From NCBI GenBank assembly GCA_029243245.1, contig JAQWSK010000006.1, positions 1-64,000 on the forward strand: 64,000 bases of DNA, given 5' to 3'. The notes below the pieces were generated by a model. The model searched no databases and was not told the origin of the DNA. It saw only the letters and a list, made by a program, of their open reading frames with translations. This DNA is from Flavobacteriaceae bacterium. Lineage in GTDB: Bacteria; Bacteroidota; Bacteroidia; Flavobacteriales; Flavobacteriaceae. Shown in pieces: positions 15,338 through 24,883 of the stretch. Position numbers and translations under genes: made by a program. How positions within the stretch are numbered: the first letter of the stretch is position 1; every line of letters starts with the position of its first letter.

Positions 15338-16549
15338 TTGACTGATAGAATAAAAAAATTGGGGCTAAAAGAAAATTTAGCACAGTTTATTTTATTAATA
15401 ATTATTAATGCTTTTGTAGGTGGAATGGTTGGAATTGAAAGAACAATTATTCCCCAGTTTGCAACTGATAACTTTAACATATCATCAAAATCAGCTATTC
15501 TTTCATTTATAATAGCATTTGGAATTACTAAGGCGTTCACAAATTATGTTTTTGGTAAACTAGCTAATTCCATAGGAAGGAAGAAGTTGTTAATTATTGG
15601 TTGGCTATTTGCAATTCCGGTCCCCTTAATTTTAATTAATGCTAATTTTTGGATTTGGGTAATTTTTGCCAATATTTTATTAGGAATAAATCAAGGGCTT
15701 ACATGGAGTAGTACAATAAATATGAAAATAGATTTGGTAGGGGAAAAAGATAGAGGTTTTGCAATGGGTTTAAATGAATTTTCAGGGTACTTAGCTGTCG
15801 GAATTACAGCTTATCTAAGTGGGTATATTGCGAATAAATATGGGATAACTCCTTATCCTTTTTATATTGGATTTATTGTTGCTTTATTAGGGCTTTTGAC
15901 AACAATTTTATTTGTAAAAGAAACCAGGTCATTTATTAATATTGAATCAAAAGCAAACAAATTTAATTCTTTTGAAAACGTATTTATAGATACTACATTT
16001 AAAAACAAAACGCTTAGCTCTGTCACTCAAGCAGGATTAATAAATAATCTTAACGATGGTATGATTTGGGGACTACTTCCAATTCTTTTGTTGTCTATTA
16101 ACCTTAATACAGAACAAATAGGTTTAATAGCAGCAGCCTATCCAACATTTTGGGGGATTGGACAGTTGTTTACAGGTAGATTATCTGATTTTTATTCAAA
16201 AAAAAGAATGCTATTTTGGGGAATGCTTATTCAAGGTATTTCAATTTTATTCTTGCCATTTATAAACTATTTTTTCTTACTACTTTTTCTAAGTATCCTT
16301 TTAGGGATAGGAACTGCAATAGTATATCCAACTTTTTTAAATGTAATTGCTGAGGAATCACCACCATTACAAAGAGCAGAAAGCATAGGAGTTTTTAGGC
16401 TTTGGAGGGATTTAGGTTACGCAATTGGAGCTATAATTTCAGGAATTACTGCTGACTTATTTGGGCTTGAATTCTCAATTATTTTAATTGGACTGATTAC
16501 AATAATGTCATCAATTATTATTCAATTTAGAATGCCTTCTAAGTCTTAA
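15338..16549 (+). CDS. Major facilitator superfamily transporter
   Basis: 403 residues with about 12 membrane segments. The loop 2–3 motif appears as GKLANSIGRKKLL (about 66–78) and again as GRLSDFYSKKRML in the second half. GVFRLWRDLGYAIGA near helix 11 resembles drug/metabolite exporters of the YfkF/YttB type. The frame opens with TTG at 15338, one base after the previous stop, which implies translational coupling to the DUF6174 lipoprotein. Substrate unknown. Confidence 0.75.
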   Translation: MTDRIKKLGLKENLAQFILLIIINAFVGGMVGIERTIIPQFATDNFNISSKSAILSFIIAFGITKAFTNYVFGKLANSIGRKKLLIIGWLFAIPVPLILINANFWIWVIFANILLGINQGLTWSSTINMKIDLVGEKDRGFAMGLNEFSGYLAVGITAYLSGYIANKYGITPYPFYIGFIVALLGLLTTILFVKETRSFINIESKANKFNSFENVFIDTTFKNKTLSSVTQAGLINNLNDGMIWGLLPILLLSINLNTEQIGLIAAAYPTFWGIGQLFTGRLSDFYSKKRMLFWGMLIQGISILFLPFINYFFLLLFLSILLGIGTAIVYPTFLNVIAEESPPLQRAESIGVFRLWRDLGYAIGAIISGITADLFGLEFSIILIGLITIMSSIIIQFRMPSKS

Positions 16550-16588
16550 ATGATTTTACCAACCTTTATTATAAAAAGATTGAATTTC

Positions 16589-16717
16589 TTACTCATTAGG
16601 AATAATTAGATTGTTTTGTGGGCTTCCAGAAGCTAATGCGTCTGACGTCATTTTAGATAAAACGTTAATAAACTTTTCCAATTTAACTCCCTTACAGTAA
16701 CTTAAATTTTCATATTT
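16589..16717 (-). other. Orphan reading-frame fragment
   Basis: About 42 codons on the minus strand ending at TAA (16589–16591), with sensible composition (…LEKFINVLSKMTSDALASG…) but no good start; a stop lies just upstream. It sits immediately downstream of the truncated mmsA and may be the end of another deleted gene. Identity unknown. Confidence 0.25.
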
Positions 16718-16739
16718 ATAGTATGAAAATTATAAATCA

Positions 16740-17231
16740 TTACCAGCCTGATTCATTTTCATATGTCCTATCCCATCTTGTAAGAGTAACTTTTTGCCTA
16801 GTATAAAACTGTACTCCTTCATTTCCTTGCATATGTAAATCTCCATAAAAAGAATCATTCCATCCTGCAAATGGAAACATTGACATTGGAGCTGGAACTC
16901 CAACATTAATCCCAATCATTCCACAGTTAACATTTGTCCTAAATTGTTTAGCTGCAGCTCCACTTTGAGTAAATATGCTAGAACCATTTCCATAATTTAA
17001 CTCATTAATCCATGAAATAGCTTGATCAAGATTTTTAGGGTTCATGATTGACAACACAGGGCCAAAAACTTCATGTTTAAATATTGTGGTTTTTGGTGTT
17101 ACATCAGTAAAAAGGGTAGGGCCTACAAAAAATCCATCCATATTTAAAAGATCTCTTCCGTCTCTAGCAAGTTCCACTTCTTTAGAAACATTTTCAATTA
17201 AAGTAGGAACAATAGGTGAAGATGAAGTCAT
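16740..17231 (-). pseudogene. mmsA: Methylmalonate-semialdehyde dehydrogenase, C-terminal fragment
   Basis: 163 codons match the last third of CoA-acylating methylmalonate-semialdehyde dehydrogenase (about 490 residues): GFFVGPTLFTDVTP, IFKHEVFGPVLSIM, INVGVPAPMSMFPFAGW, and the C-terminal GNEGVQFYTRQKVTLTRW. The first two thirds, including the NAD-binding fold and catalytic Cys, are missing, and no trace is seen upstream. The remaining part has no frameshift, which suggests a fairly recent deletion. It cannot be a working enzyme. The full enzyme acts in valine and thymine breakdown. Confidence 0.85.
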
Positions 17232-17295
17232 ATTTTTTTTTAAACATACAGTTTGATCTTGAAAAACCCTTATTAATCAAATATCAAAAAAACAA

Positions 17296-17796
17296 CTAAT
17301 TAACTACTCTTCTTATCTGTTGTAAGAAATTTTCTTTAGATGTTTTTATTAAATCCCCTTCAGAGGAATATAGTTCACATTTGTATACGTCTCTTTTTTC
17401 ATTTAAAAAAATAACATAAATGGGGTTTGTATATGTTATCGAATTAACGATACATCTGTCTATCTCATAATATCCAATAATTTGAACTCCTCTTTCATAT
17501 TTAGAAATATATCTAGAGAAGGTGCCTTTTTCATTTTCTGTATTCTGATTCAAAAAAGAATTACTAAATGAAAAATAGTTGTCTTTATATGGGATATAAA
17601 TGTTAACTAAGGAGTCTTTTTGATTACGCCAGAGCCCTCTTAAATCTTTATAAAAATAAATTGTATTAGCGTATTCTTCTGGAGATAGTATATTGTCGAA
17701 ATTCTCAAACAATTCTTTTGCAATTAAATAATTTTCATTTTTAATAGATTGACAACCATTAAAGGTTAAAAGTCCTAGAATTATAAATTTTTTCAA
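17296..17796 (-). CDS. Lipoprotein of unknown function
   Basis: 166 residues. A short hydrophobic N-terminus ends in a FNGC lipobox (Cys about 15), so it is probably a lipoprotein. The mature domain is a likely small beta-rich fold (strands around YIPYKDNYFSFS, GVQIIGYYEIDRC and PIYVIFLNEKRDVYKCELYSSEGD). No family recognised. Upstream is a 17.8-kb intergenic gap of 150 nt containing an inverted repeat. Confidence 0.55.
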   Translation of the reverse strand: MKKFIILGLLTFNGCQSIKNENYLIAKELFENFDNILSPEEYANTIYFYKDLRGLWRNQKDSLVNIYIPYKDNYFSFSNSFLNQNTENEKGTFSRYISKYERGVQIIGYYEIDRCIVNSITYTNPIYVIFLNEKRDVYKCELYSSEGDLIKTSKENFLQQIRRVVN

Positions 17797-17911
17797 TGTT
17801 GCTTTTTTTTAACTACACTTTAACCCTATTTTGAGGTTTTCTTAACACTTTGATCTTTATCTTTAAAGTCTTAATAAGCTCTATCATTTAATTTTTAATT
17901 GGTTTTGTTTG

Positions 17912-17945
17912 ATCCGTGCGCTTTTTTAAAATTAAGTGCACGGAT
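17912..17945. terminator. Hairpin, probable terminator
   Basis: ATCCGTGC (17912–17919) pairs perfectly with GCACGGAT (17938–17945), loop 18 nt of mostly A/T, followed on the plus strand by TTTTA. It begins right after the stop of the minus-strand SET gene, so it most likely ends that transcript, although the better U-tract is on the plus side. Confidence 0.5.
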
Positions 17946-17947
17946 TT

Positions 17948-18319
17948 TTATTGAGATATTTCATATTCAAATTCCCAACTAGGATTATCCAAAATATTAA
18001 TAATATATCTTACGGTCAATTCATCCCCTTGATTAATTTTTTTAGTAGTTATTAATCTTATGTGTTTAACTTCTCCTATCTCAGGATCTTTATTACTAAT
18101 TACTGCTTTGCAATTTGGAATTTCATGATGATTAATAAACCCTCCCAGTGACAATCGAATATATCCATCAGGAAATCTAGAGTCAAAAACATGAGATATT
18201 CCTAAATCTGTTCCCAGAGGAATGTTTGAGCTAGCAAATAACCCTAAGCCTTCAATATTACTTTTTGAAACTGTCAAAAATTTTGGTAAAGGCCTGAATG
18301 TATACTCATTTTTTTTCAC
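17948..18319 (-). CDS. Small SET-domain protein
   Basis: 123 residues, little more than one SET domain. Visible motifs: NIEGLGLFAS (the G-x-G S-adenosylmethionine loop), GGFINHHEIPNC (the N-H-x-x-x-P-N-C knot), and ITTKKINQGDELTVRY (the GEEL-T-x-x-Y catalytic end with the final Tyr). SET proteins transfer methyl groups to Lys; bacterial free-standing copies may modify ribosomal or DNA-binding proteins, but the target here is unknown. Confidence 0.75.
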   Translation of the reverse strand: MKKNEYTFRPLPKFLTVSKSNIEGLGLFASSNIPLGTDLGISHVFDSRFPDGYIRLSLGGFINHHEIPNCKAVISNKDPEIGEVKHIRLITTKKINQGDELTVRYIINILDNPSWEFEYEISQ

Positions 18320-18426
18320 AGAGATTCTTATTTATTATAATTTGAAATTAAAAAACTTTAATCAAAAAAACCCTAGTATTATGAATGAATTTAAAAAAAG
18401 GATTTTTAATACTAAATAAAAAATAT

Positions 18427-19287
18427 TTATCTTTTAATACGAATCAACCCCTCCTGCGTTACGGATGCTATTAAAATACCTGATTTAGAAAAAATACTTC
18501 CTCTAGCAAAACCTCTGGCAGAAGATGCACTAGGACTATCCATGGCGTATAATAGCCAGTCATCAATTTCAAAATCTCTATGAAACCATATTGCATGATC
18601 TATACTAGCAACAAATATTGGGTGATCTCTTATTTTTTCTCTATGAGGTTTTGTTGCAGTCATTATTAAATTTATATCAGAAGAAAAGGCTAACAATTGT
18701 TGTTTTATAGGTAAGTCTATCTTCATCTTTTCTTTGGTTTTAAACCAAACATGGCTAAAAGGAATTGCATTTTTTGTTTCTATGTGAGACATTATTTCAA
18801 CTGGCTTAAAATCAAACATTTTAGGATGAGCTTTTTTTAAGCTTTTATAATAATTTGGATTTTTATCTTTCAAACTTTCTACCTGTTGCATATCGCTTCT
18901 TAGAACTTCAGGAGGTAAAATATTTGGAGCCACAATCTGGTGATCAACTCCAGTCTCTTGCTTTTGAAAAGATGCTGCCATATTAAAAATGGCCTTCCCA
19001 TTTTGATAGGCTACTACTCTTCTTGTTGTAAAACTATTTCCATCTCGTATTTTATCTACCTCATATATAACAGGAAGATTAATGTCTCCTGTCAAAATAA
19101 AATAACCGTGCATGGAATGAGCTATTCTGTTTTCTGAAACGGTTTGATAAGCAGCATGAAGTGATTGAGCTAAAATCTGTCCTCCAAAAACCCTGCCCCA
19201 TGAAGATGGATAATTTTGACCAACAAATTTTGTATCACTTTTCTTTACTAGTTTTAAAAGAGTTAGTAGCTCCTCGACAGACTCCAA
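18427..19287 (-). CDS. tesB: Acyl-CoA thioesterase II
   Basis: 286 residues, standard TesB length with two hot-dog folds. Motifs: WGRVFGGQILAQSL near residue 30, HSMHGYFILTGD near 75, and the C-terminal half with FVASIDHAIWFH and WLLYAMDSPSASSARGFARG, where the catalytic Asp/Thr/Gln triad of TesB lies. It hydrolyses acyl-CoA to free fatty acid and CoA in the cytoplasm. It starts one base after the stop of the secreted protein gene upstream on the same strand, so the two are probably co-transcribed. Confidence 0.9.
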   Translation of the reverse strand: MESVEELLTLLKLVKKSDTKFVGQNYPSSWGRVFGGQILAQSLHAAYQTVSENRIAHSMHGYFILTGDINLPVIYEVDKIRDGNSFTTRRVVAYQNGKAIFNMAASFQKQETGVDHQIVAPNILPPEVLRSDMQQVESLKDKNPNYYKSLKKAHPKMFDFKPVEIMSHIETKNAIPFSHVWFKTKEKMKIDLPIKQQLLAFSSDINLIMTATKPHREKIRDHPIFVASIDHAIWFHRDFEIDDWLLYAMDSPSASSARGFARGSIFSKSGILIASVTQEGLIRIKR

Positions 19288-19288
19288 C

Positions 19289-19960
19289 TTATTCTGTTTT
19301 TCTTAAAGTCCATATTTCATGTAAAGGTTTTCCTTTACTGCTAAAACCGCTATGATACCAATCATTTCCTTTTTCTTCATATTTAAAAGATAATGTTTTA
19401 CCTACTCTAGTCTTATCTCTTGAAAAATACTCTATTGATTCATTATAATCTCCTTTTACAGCAGAATATTTTCCGCCTCCACAACCAAAAAACTGAAGTG
19501 TTTCAGTGTTATATGCCGTCCATTGAAAATGCCCATCGATTAAAAATTTTAAAGTTTTTCTTGAACGCTTTGTGTCTCTTCTTTTTTCTTCACCACTTGG
19601 ACCTACTCTTCCAGCCATCAACCATTTTCCTTCTAACTTTTGATCTAAATTTGATATTTTTTCCATTTTATTTATTCCAGAATATGTCATCTCTTTAAGA
19701 CTGTCTTTTTCATAATTTGAATTGAATTCGAAAATAACGTGAAAGAAATTATTTTTAGTTTTTGTATAAAATCCTCCTCTAGTATAAATAAATTGATTAT
19801 CGATAGAATTATAAACAGTTTCTACAAAATAATCTTTGTCAATTAATATTCGGTGATTCTCCTCAGAATTTCCAACTTCTTCATTAAAAGAAAATACTTG
19901 AGCAATAATTATGTTTGTGGTAAAGTTTAAAAATATTAATAAAAAAAGTAAATGTTTCAT
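19289..19960 (-). CDS. Secreted protein of unknown function
   Basis: 223 residues with a signal peptide (about 1–20, ending IIAQ). The mature part looks lipocalin-like: LEGKWLMAGRVG (a G-x-W strand start) followed by predicted beta strands and GHFQWTAYNTET, then a terminal W-T-L. This pattern occurs in many Bacteroidota secreted proteins of unknown function. It is the first gene of a likely two-gene transcript with tesB. Confidence 0.6.
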   Translation of the reverse strand: MKHLLFLLIFLNFTTNIIIAQVFSFNEEVGNSEENHRILIDKDYFVETVYNSIDNQFIYTRGGFYTKTKNNFFHVIFEFNSNYEKDSLKEMTYSGINKMEKISNLDQKLEGKWLMAGRVGPSGEEKRRDTKRSRKTLKFLIDGHFQWTAYNTETLQFFGCGGGKYSAVKGDYNESIEYFSRDKTRVGKTLSFKYEEKGNDWYHSGFSSKGKPLHEIWTLRKTE

Positions 19961-20028
19961 ATTAATTAAATTTTAGAATTAAGCCTCTAGTCGTCAGGTG
20001 TATTGATCCAAAAGGTTGAAAAATATTA

Positions 20029-21453
20029 TTAGTTTCTATAGTCAAGTGCAGGTTTTCGATCACCTATTAAAGGTATGTATTTAAAATCTTTTCCTCTTTT
20101 TATAAGAAATTCTTTTTTTGCATTAGAAATCAATTTAGGATTATCAATTAGTTGCATCCCTGTAAGAGCAATTGTTTTAGCGGCAACAAGCATTCCTTTT
20201 ACACCAATACTTGTTCCTCCTGCCGCTACCGCTTGCCAGCTATGCGCAGGAGTTCCAGGAACCCATGTCGCTGCATTAAATCCAACAGTAGGCAATGCAA
20301 AACTAACATCTCCTACGTCAGTTGATCCAGATCCTTTTGCTTGCGTCGACGAATTATAAGGTTGAACTCCTTCAACATATTCTGTATTAAGTTTCACGCC
20401 TAAGCTTTCTGATATCTTATTAGCGAAAACCTTCTCATCTTCAGAATAATTATATCCTCCTATCTTTTCTAAATTACTCTGAACTTGTTTTTGTAAAGAT
20501 TCAATGTGAAGAAGCTCGTGTGTTCCTCCAATCATTTCATAATCCATTGTTGTCCCCGTTCCTAAAGCAGCTCCTTTAGCAGCATTTACAATACGATCAA
20601 AAACCTTAATAACCTCATCTCTTTTTGTATGTCTTGAATAATAGTAAACTTCTGCAAAAGCGGGGACTACATTTGGAGCCTCTCCTCCTCTAGTAATTAC
20701 ATAATGGATCCTTGTGCTCTGATCAACATGTTCACGCATCATATTCACCATAGAATTCATTGCTTCAATTGCATCAAGTGCAGACCTTCCTTTTTCTGGA
20801 GCAGCAGCAGCATGAGCAGAAACTCCATAAAACCTAAATTTGGCTGATTTGTTAGCCAAAGCAGGTTTTGGACTTGCAGCATTTATTGAAGAAGGATGCC
20901 AATGAAGAGCAACATCCAAATCATCGAATAATCCAGCTTTAGTCATATAAACTTTTCCAGACCCGCCTTCTTCTGCAGGACATCCAAAAAATTTAATAGT
21001 CCCTGATTTTTTATTTTTTATTAAATACTCTTTTATAGCTATTGCTGCTGCTGCTGATGCTGTTCCAAAAAGATGATGTCCACAAGCATGTCCAGCTTTA
21101 CCATTATTTGATATTTTGTATGGCTTAGCTTGTTGTGATAATCCAGGTAAAGCATCATATTCTCCTAAAACACCTATTTCAGGAGAACCTGTTCCAAACG
21201 AAGCAACAAAAGCTGTTGGTATTTCAGCAACTCCTTTTTCAATAACAAATCCTTCTTCTTTTAATATTTTTTGAAGAATTTCACTGCTTTCATTTTCTTG
21301 ATAACCCATTTCAGCTAGATTCCATATTGATTTAGCAATACTTTCATACTTCATTTGTTTTTCATCTATAGATGATAGAATATCTATATGTTTTTTTTGA
21401 GAATAAATATTTAGACACATTAAAACTATCATTAGAAGTAAAGCATTTTTCAT
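20029..21453 (-). CDS. Exported M20-family amidohydrolase (AbgB-like)
   Basis: 474 residues with a signal peptide (about 1–18). Metal ligands of peptidase family M20D are visible: GHACGHH (121–127), EE at 161–162 in CPAEEGGSG, and later His residues in LHWHPSS and THELLH. A dimerisation-domain segment (VSAHAAAAPEKGRSALDA) follows. The closest named relatives are AbgB, the p-aminobenzoyl-glutamate hydrolase subunit, and indole-acetyl-amino-acid hydrolases. It probably cleaves N-acyl or aryl amino acids in the periplasm. No AbgA partner is nearby. Confidence 0.8.
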   Translation of the reverse strand: MKNALLLMIVLMCLNIYSQKKHIDILSSIDEKQMKYESIAKSIWNLAEMGYQENESSEILQKILKEEGFVIEKGVAEIPTAFVASFGTGSPEIGVLGEYDALPGLSQQAKPYKISNNGKAGHACGHHLFGTASAAAAIAIKEYLIKNKKSGTIKFFGCPAEEGGSGKVYMTKAGLFDDLDVALHWHPSSINAASPKPALANKSAKFRFYGVSAHAAAAPEKGRSALDAIEAMNSMVNMMREHVDQSTRIHYVITRGGEAPNVVPAFAEVYYYSRHTKRDEVIKVFDRIVNAAKGAALGTGTTMDYEMIGGTHELLHIESLQKQVQSNLEKIGGYNYSEDEKVFANKISESLGVKLNTEYVEGVQPYNSSTQAKGSGSTDVGDVSFALPTVGFNAATWVPGTPAHSWQAVAAGGTSIGVKGMLVAAKTIALTGMQLIDNPKLISNAKKEFLIKRGKDFKYIPLIGDRKPALDYRN

Positions 21454-21494
21454 AAAAAATATTATTTGTTTTACATAAATGTAATCAGAATTTA

Positions 21495-22058
21495 TTAAAG
21501 CTTATTGTGAGCTTTATAATTCCATTCAAGTGTTTCAATTAATTTAATAATGTCTCTCTCAATGTATTTGACTGCTGGTAATATTGAGTCGTAATTCGGT
21601 TTAACATAAAAATATAATGAGCCGATTAAAAAATTATAACTACTATCAGTTAAAAAAAATTGAATTTGTGAAGCTGCATCACCTACAACATTAAACATTG
21701 TTCCGTAGACTTTTTTTTCTTGATTTATAAAAACTCTTTCAGGAATTTCTTGTGCTTTTCTTAAATGTTTACTGGGTAATTTATATGCGTCATTTAATAA
21801 TGAATCTAAATTATTTTTAATTGTGGAATGAGAAAGGTATAAAGTCGCTTTTAATTCTGGATAAAATAGATTTTGTCCCTTTGGGGCTTTTATTATTTTA
21901 GCGAATGAATTGTATTCATAATTAAATTGAATTTCTGTATCACTTTTTTTATATTCAGGTCTTGGATAGTTAAGGCTTAATTCGGCTCTTGGTTTAGGCT
22001 GATCAATTTCAGAACAGCTAATAATTAAAACCATAAGTAAGAATATATATTTAATCAT
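21495..22058 (-). CDS. gldD: Gliding motility lipoprotein GldD
   Basis: 187 residues. The lipobox IISC ends the signal (Cys about 15). The mature start, PKPRAELSLNYPRPEY, and the C-terminal NFLIGSLYFYVKPNYDSILP are typical of GldD. GldD is needed for gliding and type IX secretion in Flavobacterium johnsoniae. It overlaps the end of gldE by one base (ATGA-type coupling), the arrangement known from flavobacteria. This is good evidence for T9SS/gliding capacity, at least ancestrally. Confidence 0.9.
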   Translation of the reverse strand: MIKYIFLLMVLIISCSEIDQPKPRAELSLNYPRPEYKKSDTEIQFNYEYNSFAKIIKAPKGQNLFYPELKATLYLSHSTIKNNLDSLLNDAYKLPSKHLRKAQEIPERVFINQEKKVYGTMFNVVGDAASQIQFFLTDSSYNFLIGSLYFYVKPNYDSILPAVKYIERDIIKLIETLEWNYKAHNKL

Positions 22059-23329
22059 TAGGATTTTGGAATAGTAACTTTAATTCGTTGAATTCTTTTA
22101 TTTTCAATAGTTTCTATTAGGAAGGTATATCCATCATGACTAAATTTTTGGCCAGGTTTAGGAATCACTTGAGTAGCTTCTAGTAAAAATCCTGCTAATG
22201 TCTCAGCTTCAGCTCTAATTTTATCAAAAGAAGAGGTGTTCTCCAGTTCTATAGCTTTATAAAAATCTTTCAAACTTGTTTTACCTTCAAAAACATAATT
22301 ATGTCTGTCTAGCTGAGAATAACTCAATGACAACTCATCAAACTCATCGCTTATGTCTCCAACAATTTCTTCAAGAATATCCTCTAAGGTAATAAGTCCA
22401 GAAGTTCCTCCATATTCATCAACAACTATTGCTAAGTGAATTTTTTTTTGTTGAAATTCAGTCAATAAATCATCTAGTTTTTTATTTTCAGGAACGTAAA
22501 ATGGTTCTTTTAATAATTTAGTCCAATTAAACTCTAAATCTGAATAATGAGGAAGAAGATCTTTAACGTATAAAATTCCATCAACTTTGTCAAGGTGATC
22601 CAAAAATACAGGTATTCTTGAAAACCCATTATCTATAATTTTTGGGATTATCTCTTTTAGAGTTTCTTTTTTAGATAATGCAAAAACATCGATTCTGGGA
22701 CACATTACTTTTTTAGTGTCTGTGTTTCCAAAGTTTACAATTCCCTGAAGAATTTTCTGTTCTTCAATTGTGGTCTCTTTGTCGGAAGTCAATTCTAATG
22801 CCTGAGATAATTGGTCAATTGAAAAATCATTATTTTGAGTGCCAAATCTATTTTCTAAAAAATGAGTCATTTTACTCATAGGTGAGGTCAAGAAAAAAAG
22901 AATGTAGGAATCTACTATCTTTATTGGTTTTGACATTAGTTTAGCAAATTTTATAGCATTTCTATTTGCATATACTTTTGGTAAAATTTCTCCAAAAAGA
23001 AGAATTATCGTGGTTATGAATCCAATTTCAAAAATTAGTGTAAAAATTGGATTAAAAATTCCTTTAAAAAAAATTCTACTTAAATTTGCAAAAATTAAAA
23101 CTATTGCAATATTTATAAAATTATTAGTTACTAAAATCGTTGCTAAAAGTCGTTTCGGTTTTTTTAGAAGACTTTTTATTCTTTTAATATCTGTTTCTTC
23201 CTCCTTTAAATTATTTTCTATCTCTGAGTTACTTAAAGAGAAAAAAGCAATTTCAGATCCTGAAATTAAAGCAGATAAAATCAGTAATAATAATAGAAGT
23301 ATAAGCTGAATAATTATAAAAAAATCCAT
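22058..23329 (-). CDS. gldE: Gliding-associated CNNM/CBS membrane protein GldE
   Basis: 423 residues. Residues 1–190 hold CNNM (DUF21) membrane helices with SGSEIAFFSLS near the start. CBS domains span about 195–330 (RIPVFLDHLDKVDGILYVKDLL and AIVVDEYGGTSGLITLEDILEEIVGDI), and a CorC/HlyC transporter-associated domain fills 340–420. The family exports or senses Mg/Co ions. GldE is required together with GldD for gliding. It lies between ssb and gldD, the conserved flavobacterial order. Confidence 0.9.
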   Translation of the reverse strand: MDFFIIIQLILLLLLLILSALISGSEIAFFSLSNSEIENNLKEEETDIKRIKSLLKKPKRLLATILVTNNFINIAIVLIFANLSRIFFKGIFNPIFTLIFEIGFITTIILLFGEILPKVYANRNAIKFAKLMSKPIKIVDSYILFFLTSPMSKMTHFLENRFGTQNNDFSIDQLSQALELTSDKETTIEEQKILQGIVNFGNTDTKKVMCPRIDVFALSKKETLKEIIPKIIDNGFSRIPVFLDHLDKVDGILYVKDLLPHYSDLEFNWTKLLKEPFYVPENKKLDDLLTEFQQKKIHLAIVVDEYGGTSGLITLEDILEEIVGDISDEFDELSLSYSQLDRHNYVFEGKTSLKDFYKAIELENTSSFDKIRAEAETLAGFLLEATQVIPKPGQKFSHDGYTFLIETIENKRIQRIKVTIPKS

Positions 23330-23362
23330 AAAGTATTAGAAATATTTCTTAGGACTTAAGTT

Positions 23363-23785
23363 TTAAAAAGGTAAATCTTCTTCTTTTTCAGAATCACTGA
23401 TTTCATTATTTAAATTATGGTTATCCGTTTTTTGAGCTACAGTGTCTCCCTTACCAGATAAAAAAGTGAACTCATTAACAATTATTTCAGTACTATATCT
23501 ATCTTTCCCTTCCTGATCCTGCCATTTTCGAGTTTTGAGTTTTCCTTCAATATAAATTTTATCTCCCTTTCCAATATATTTTTCACAAACTTCAGCAGCT
23601 TTATTACGAACAATTATGTTATGCCATTCAGTTTGAGAAACCTTTTCTCCTGAAGATTTATTTGTATAACTTTCGTTTGTTGCCAGAGGAAATCTACCTA
23701 CACACCCTCCTCCATCAAAATAATGCATTTTTACATCGTCTCCCAAATGACCAATTAGCATAACTTTATTTACAGTTCCACTCAT
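23363..23785 (-). CDS. ssb: Single-stranded DNA-binding protein
   Basis: 140 residues. The N-terminal OB fold (1–108) includes NKVMLIGHLGDDV and SQTEWHNIIV; a short acidic linker leads to the C-terminal EEDLPF tail that binds DNA-repair partners. It coats ssDNA in replication and repair. It is downstream of mutY on the same strand (44 nt) and upstream of gldE, likely one transcript. Confidence 0.95.
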   Translation of the reverse strand: MSGTVNKVMLIGHLGDDVKMHYFDGGGCVGRFPLATNESYTNKSSGEKVSQTEWHNIIVRNKAAEVCEKYIGKGDKIYIEGKLKTRKWQDQEGKDRYSTEIIVNEFTFLSGKGDTVAQKTDNHNLNNEISDSEKEEDLPF

Positions 23786-23828
23786 ATATTATAGTTTTTA
23801 AAAATTCAATCTATTCAAAGATAAAAAA

Positions 23829-24878
23829 TCAATTGAGCGTCTTATAGAATTGTGTCATAAATTTTTCAATTACAACAGGAACAGGAAATGAAAACACTTT
23901 TTCTTCTTCTATTGGGAGAATTGATTTCTTAGATAAAACAACTTCCCAAAATTGAATAATTAATTTTTGATGGCTTAACTTATGTAAAATAGGCTTTTTA
24001 AAAATTGGTTTTATTTTTAAAACAATTTCTTTAGAATATTTGCTAATTATATTTTGAAATTCATCTGTAGGTTTGTCTATTATTTTATTATACTCTATCA
24101 TTGGAAATTGATATAGTTTATGCCATATACCTTTTTGATTTATTTGTTCTAGAACTGTTTGATTTTGGGAATTGTGAATTACTAAGTAATTAAAATATCG
24201 CGTTTTAATTTTAACATTATTTATTTTAACTGGATAGAAATTCACTTTTTTATTTTTAAAAGCATAACATTTAGTTGAAAAAACACATTCTAAGCAGATA
24301 GGAGTTTTTGGCTTACACTGAATTGAACCAAAATCCATTAATGCTTGATTAAAATCTCCAGGAGATTGTTTCTTAATTAATTTATTAGCTTTAATTTTAA
24401 ATAAATTAAATCCTTTCCTCGAGTTTATAGGGGTTTCTATTCCAAAGAATCGGCCAAGAAATCTAAAAACATTTCCATCAATAACTACTTCTGGAATATC
24501 GAAACATATTGACGCTATTGCACTAGCCGTATAATCCCCGATTCCCTTAAATGTTTTTAACTCTTGATGAGATTTTGGAAAAACACCATTATGATTTTTT
24601 ACAATATCTTTTGCTGTTAGATGTAAGTTTTGTGCGCGAGAGTAATAACCTAGTCCTTGCCATAGTTTAAAAATATTTTCTTCTTTTGACTTTGCTAAAT
24701 CATATACAGTAGGAAATGCTTTTATAAACTTAAGATAATAAGGGAGTCCTTGTTCAACTCTAGTCTGTTGTAAAATAATCTCCGACAACCATATTTTATA
24801 TGGATCCTTGGTTGCTCTCCAGGGAAGGTCTCTAGAATTAATTTTATACCAATCCATTAATATTTGAGAAAAAATCAT
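23829..24878 (-). CDS. mutY: Adenine DNA glycosylase MutY
   Basis: 349 residues. Helix-hairpin-helix GPD enzyme with Glu33 in SEIILQQTRVEQG, the LKTFKGIGDYTASAI hairpin, catalytic Asp134 in VVIDGNVFR, and the 4Fe-4S cluster ligands Cys188, 195, 198 and 204 (C-x6-C-x2-C-x5-C). The C-terminal third is the NUDIX-like domain recognising 8-oxoG. It removes A mispaired with 8-oxoguanine. The start ATG at 24878 lies only six bases from a TATATTTG promoter box, so the mRNA may be nearly leaderless. Confidence 0.95.
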   Translation of the reverse strand: MIFSQILMDWYKINSRDLPWRATKDPYKIWLSEIILQQTRVEQGLPYYLKFIKAFPTVYDLAKSKEENIFKLWQGLGYYSRAQNLHLTAKDIVKNHNGVFPKSHQELKTFKGIGDYTASAIASICFDIPEVVIDGNVFRFLGRFFGIETPINSRKGFNLFKIKANKLIKKQSPGDFNQALMDFGSIQCKPKTPICLECVFSTKCYAFKNKKVNFYPVKINNVKIKTRYFNYLVIHNSQNQTVLEQINQKGIWHKLYQFPMIEYNKIIDKPTDEFQNIISKYSKEIVLKIKPIFKKPILHKLSHQKLIIQFWEVVLSKKSILPIEEEKVFSFPVPVVIEKFMTQFYKTLN

Positions 24879-24883
24879 ACTTT

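Noticed and set aside
20075-20359. 94-codon plus-strand frame
   Set aside because: Antisense to the M20 amidohydrolase, whose metal sites are clear.
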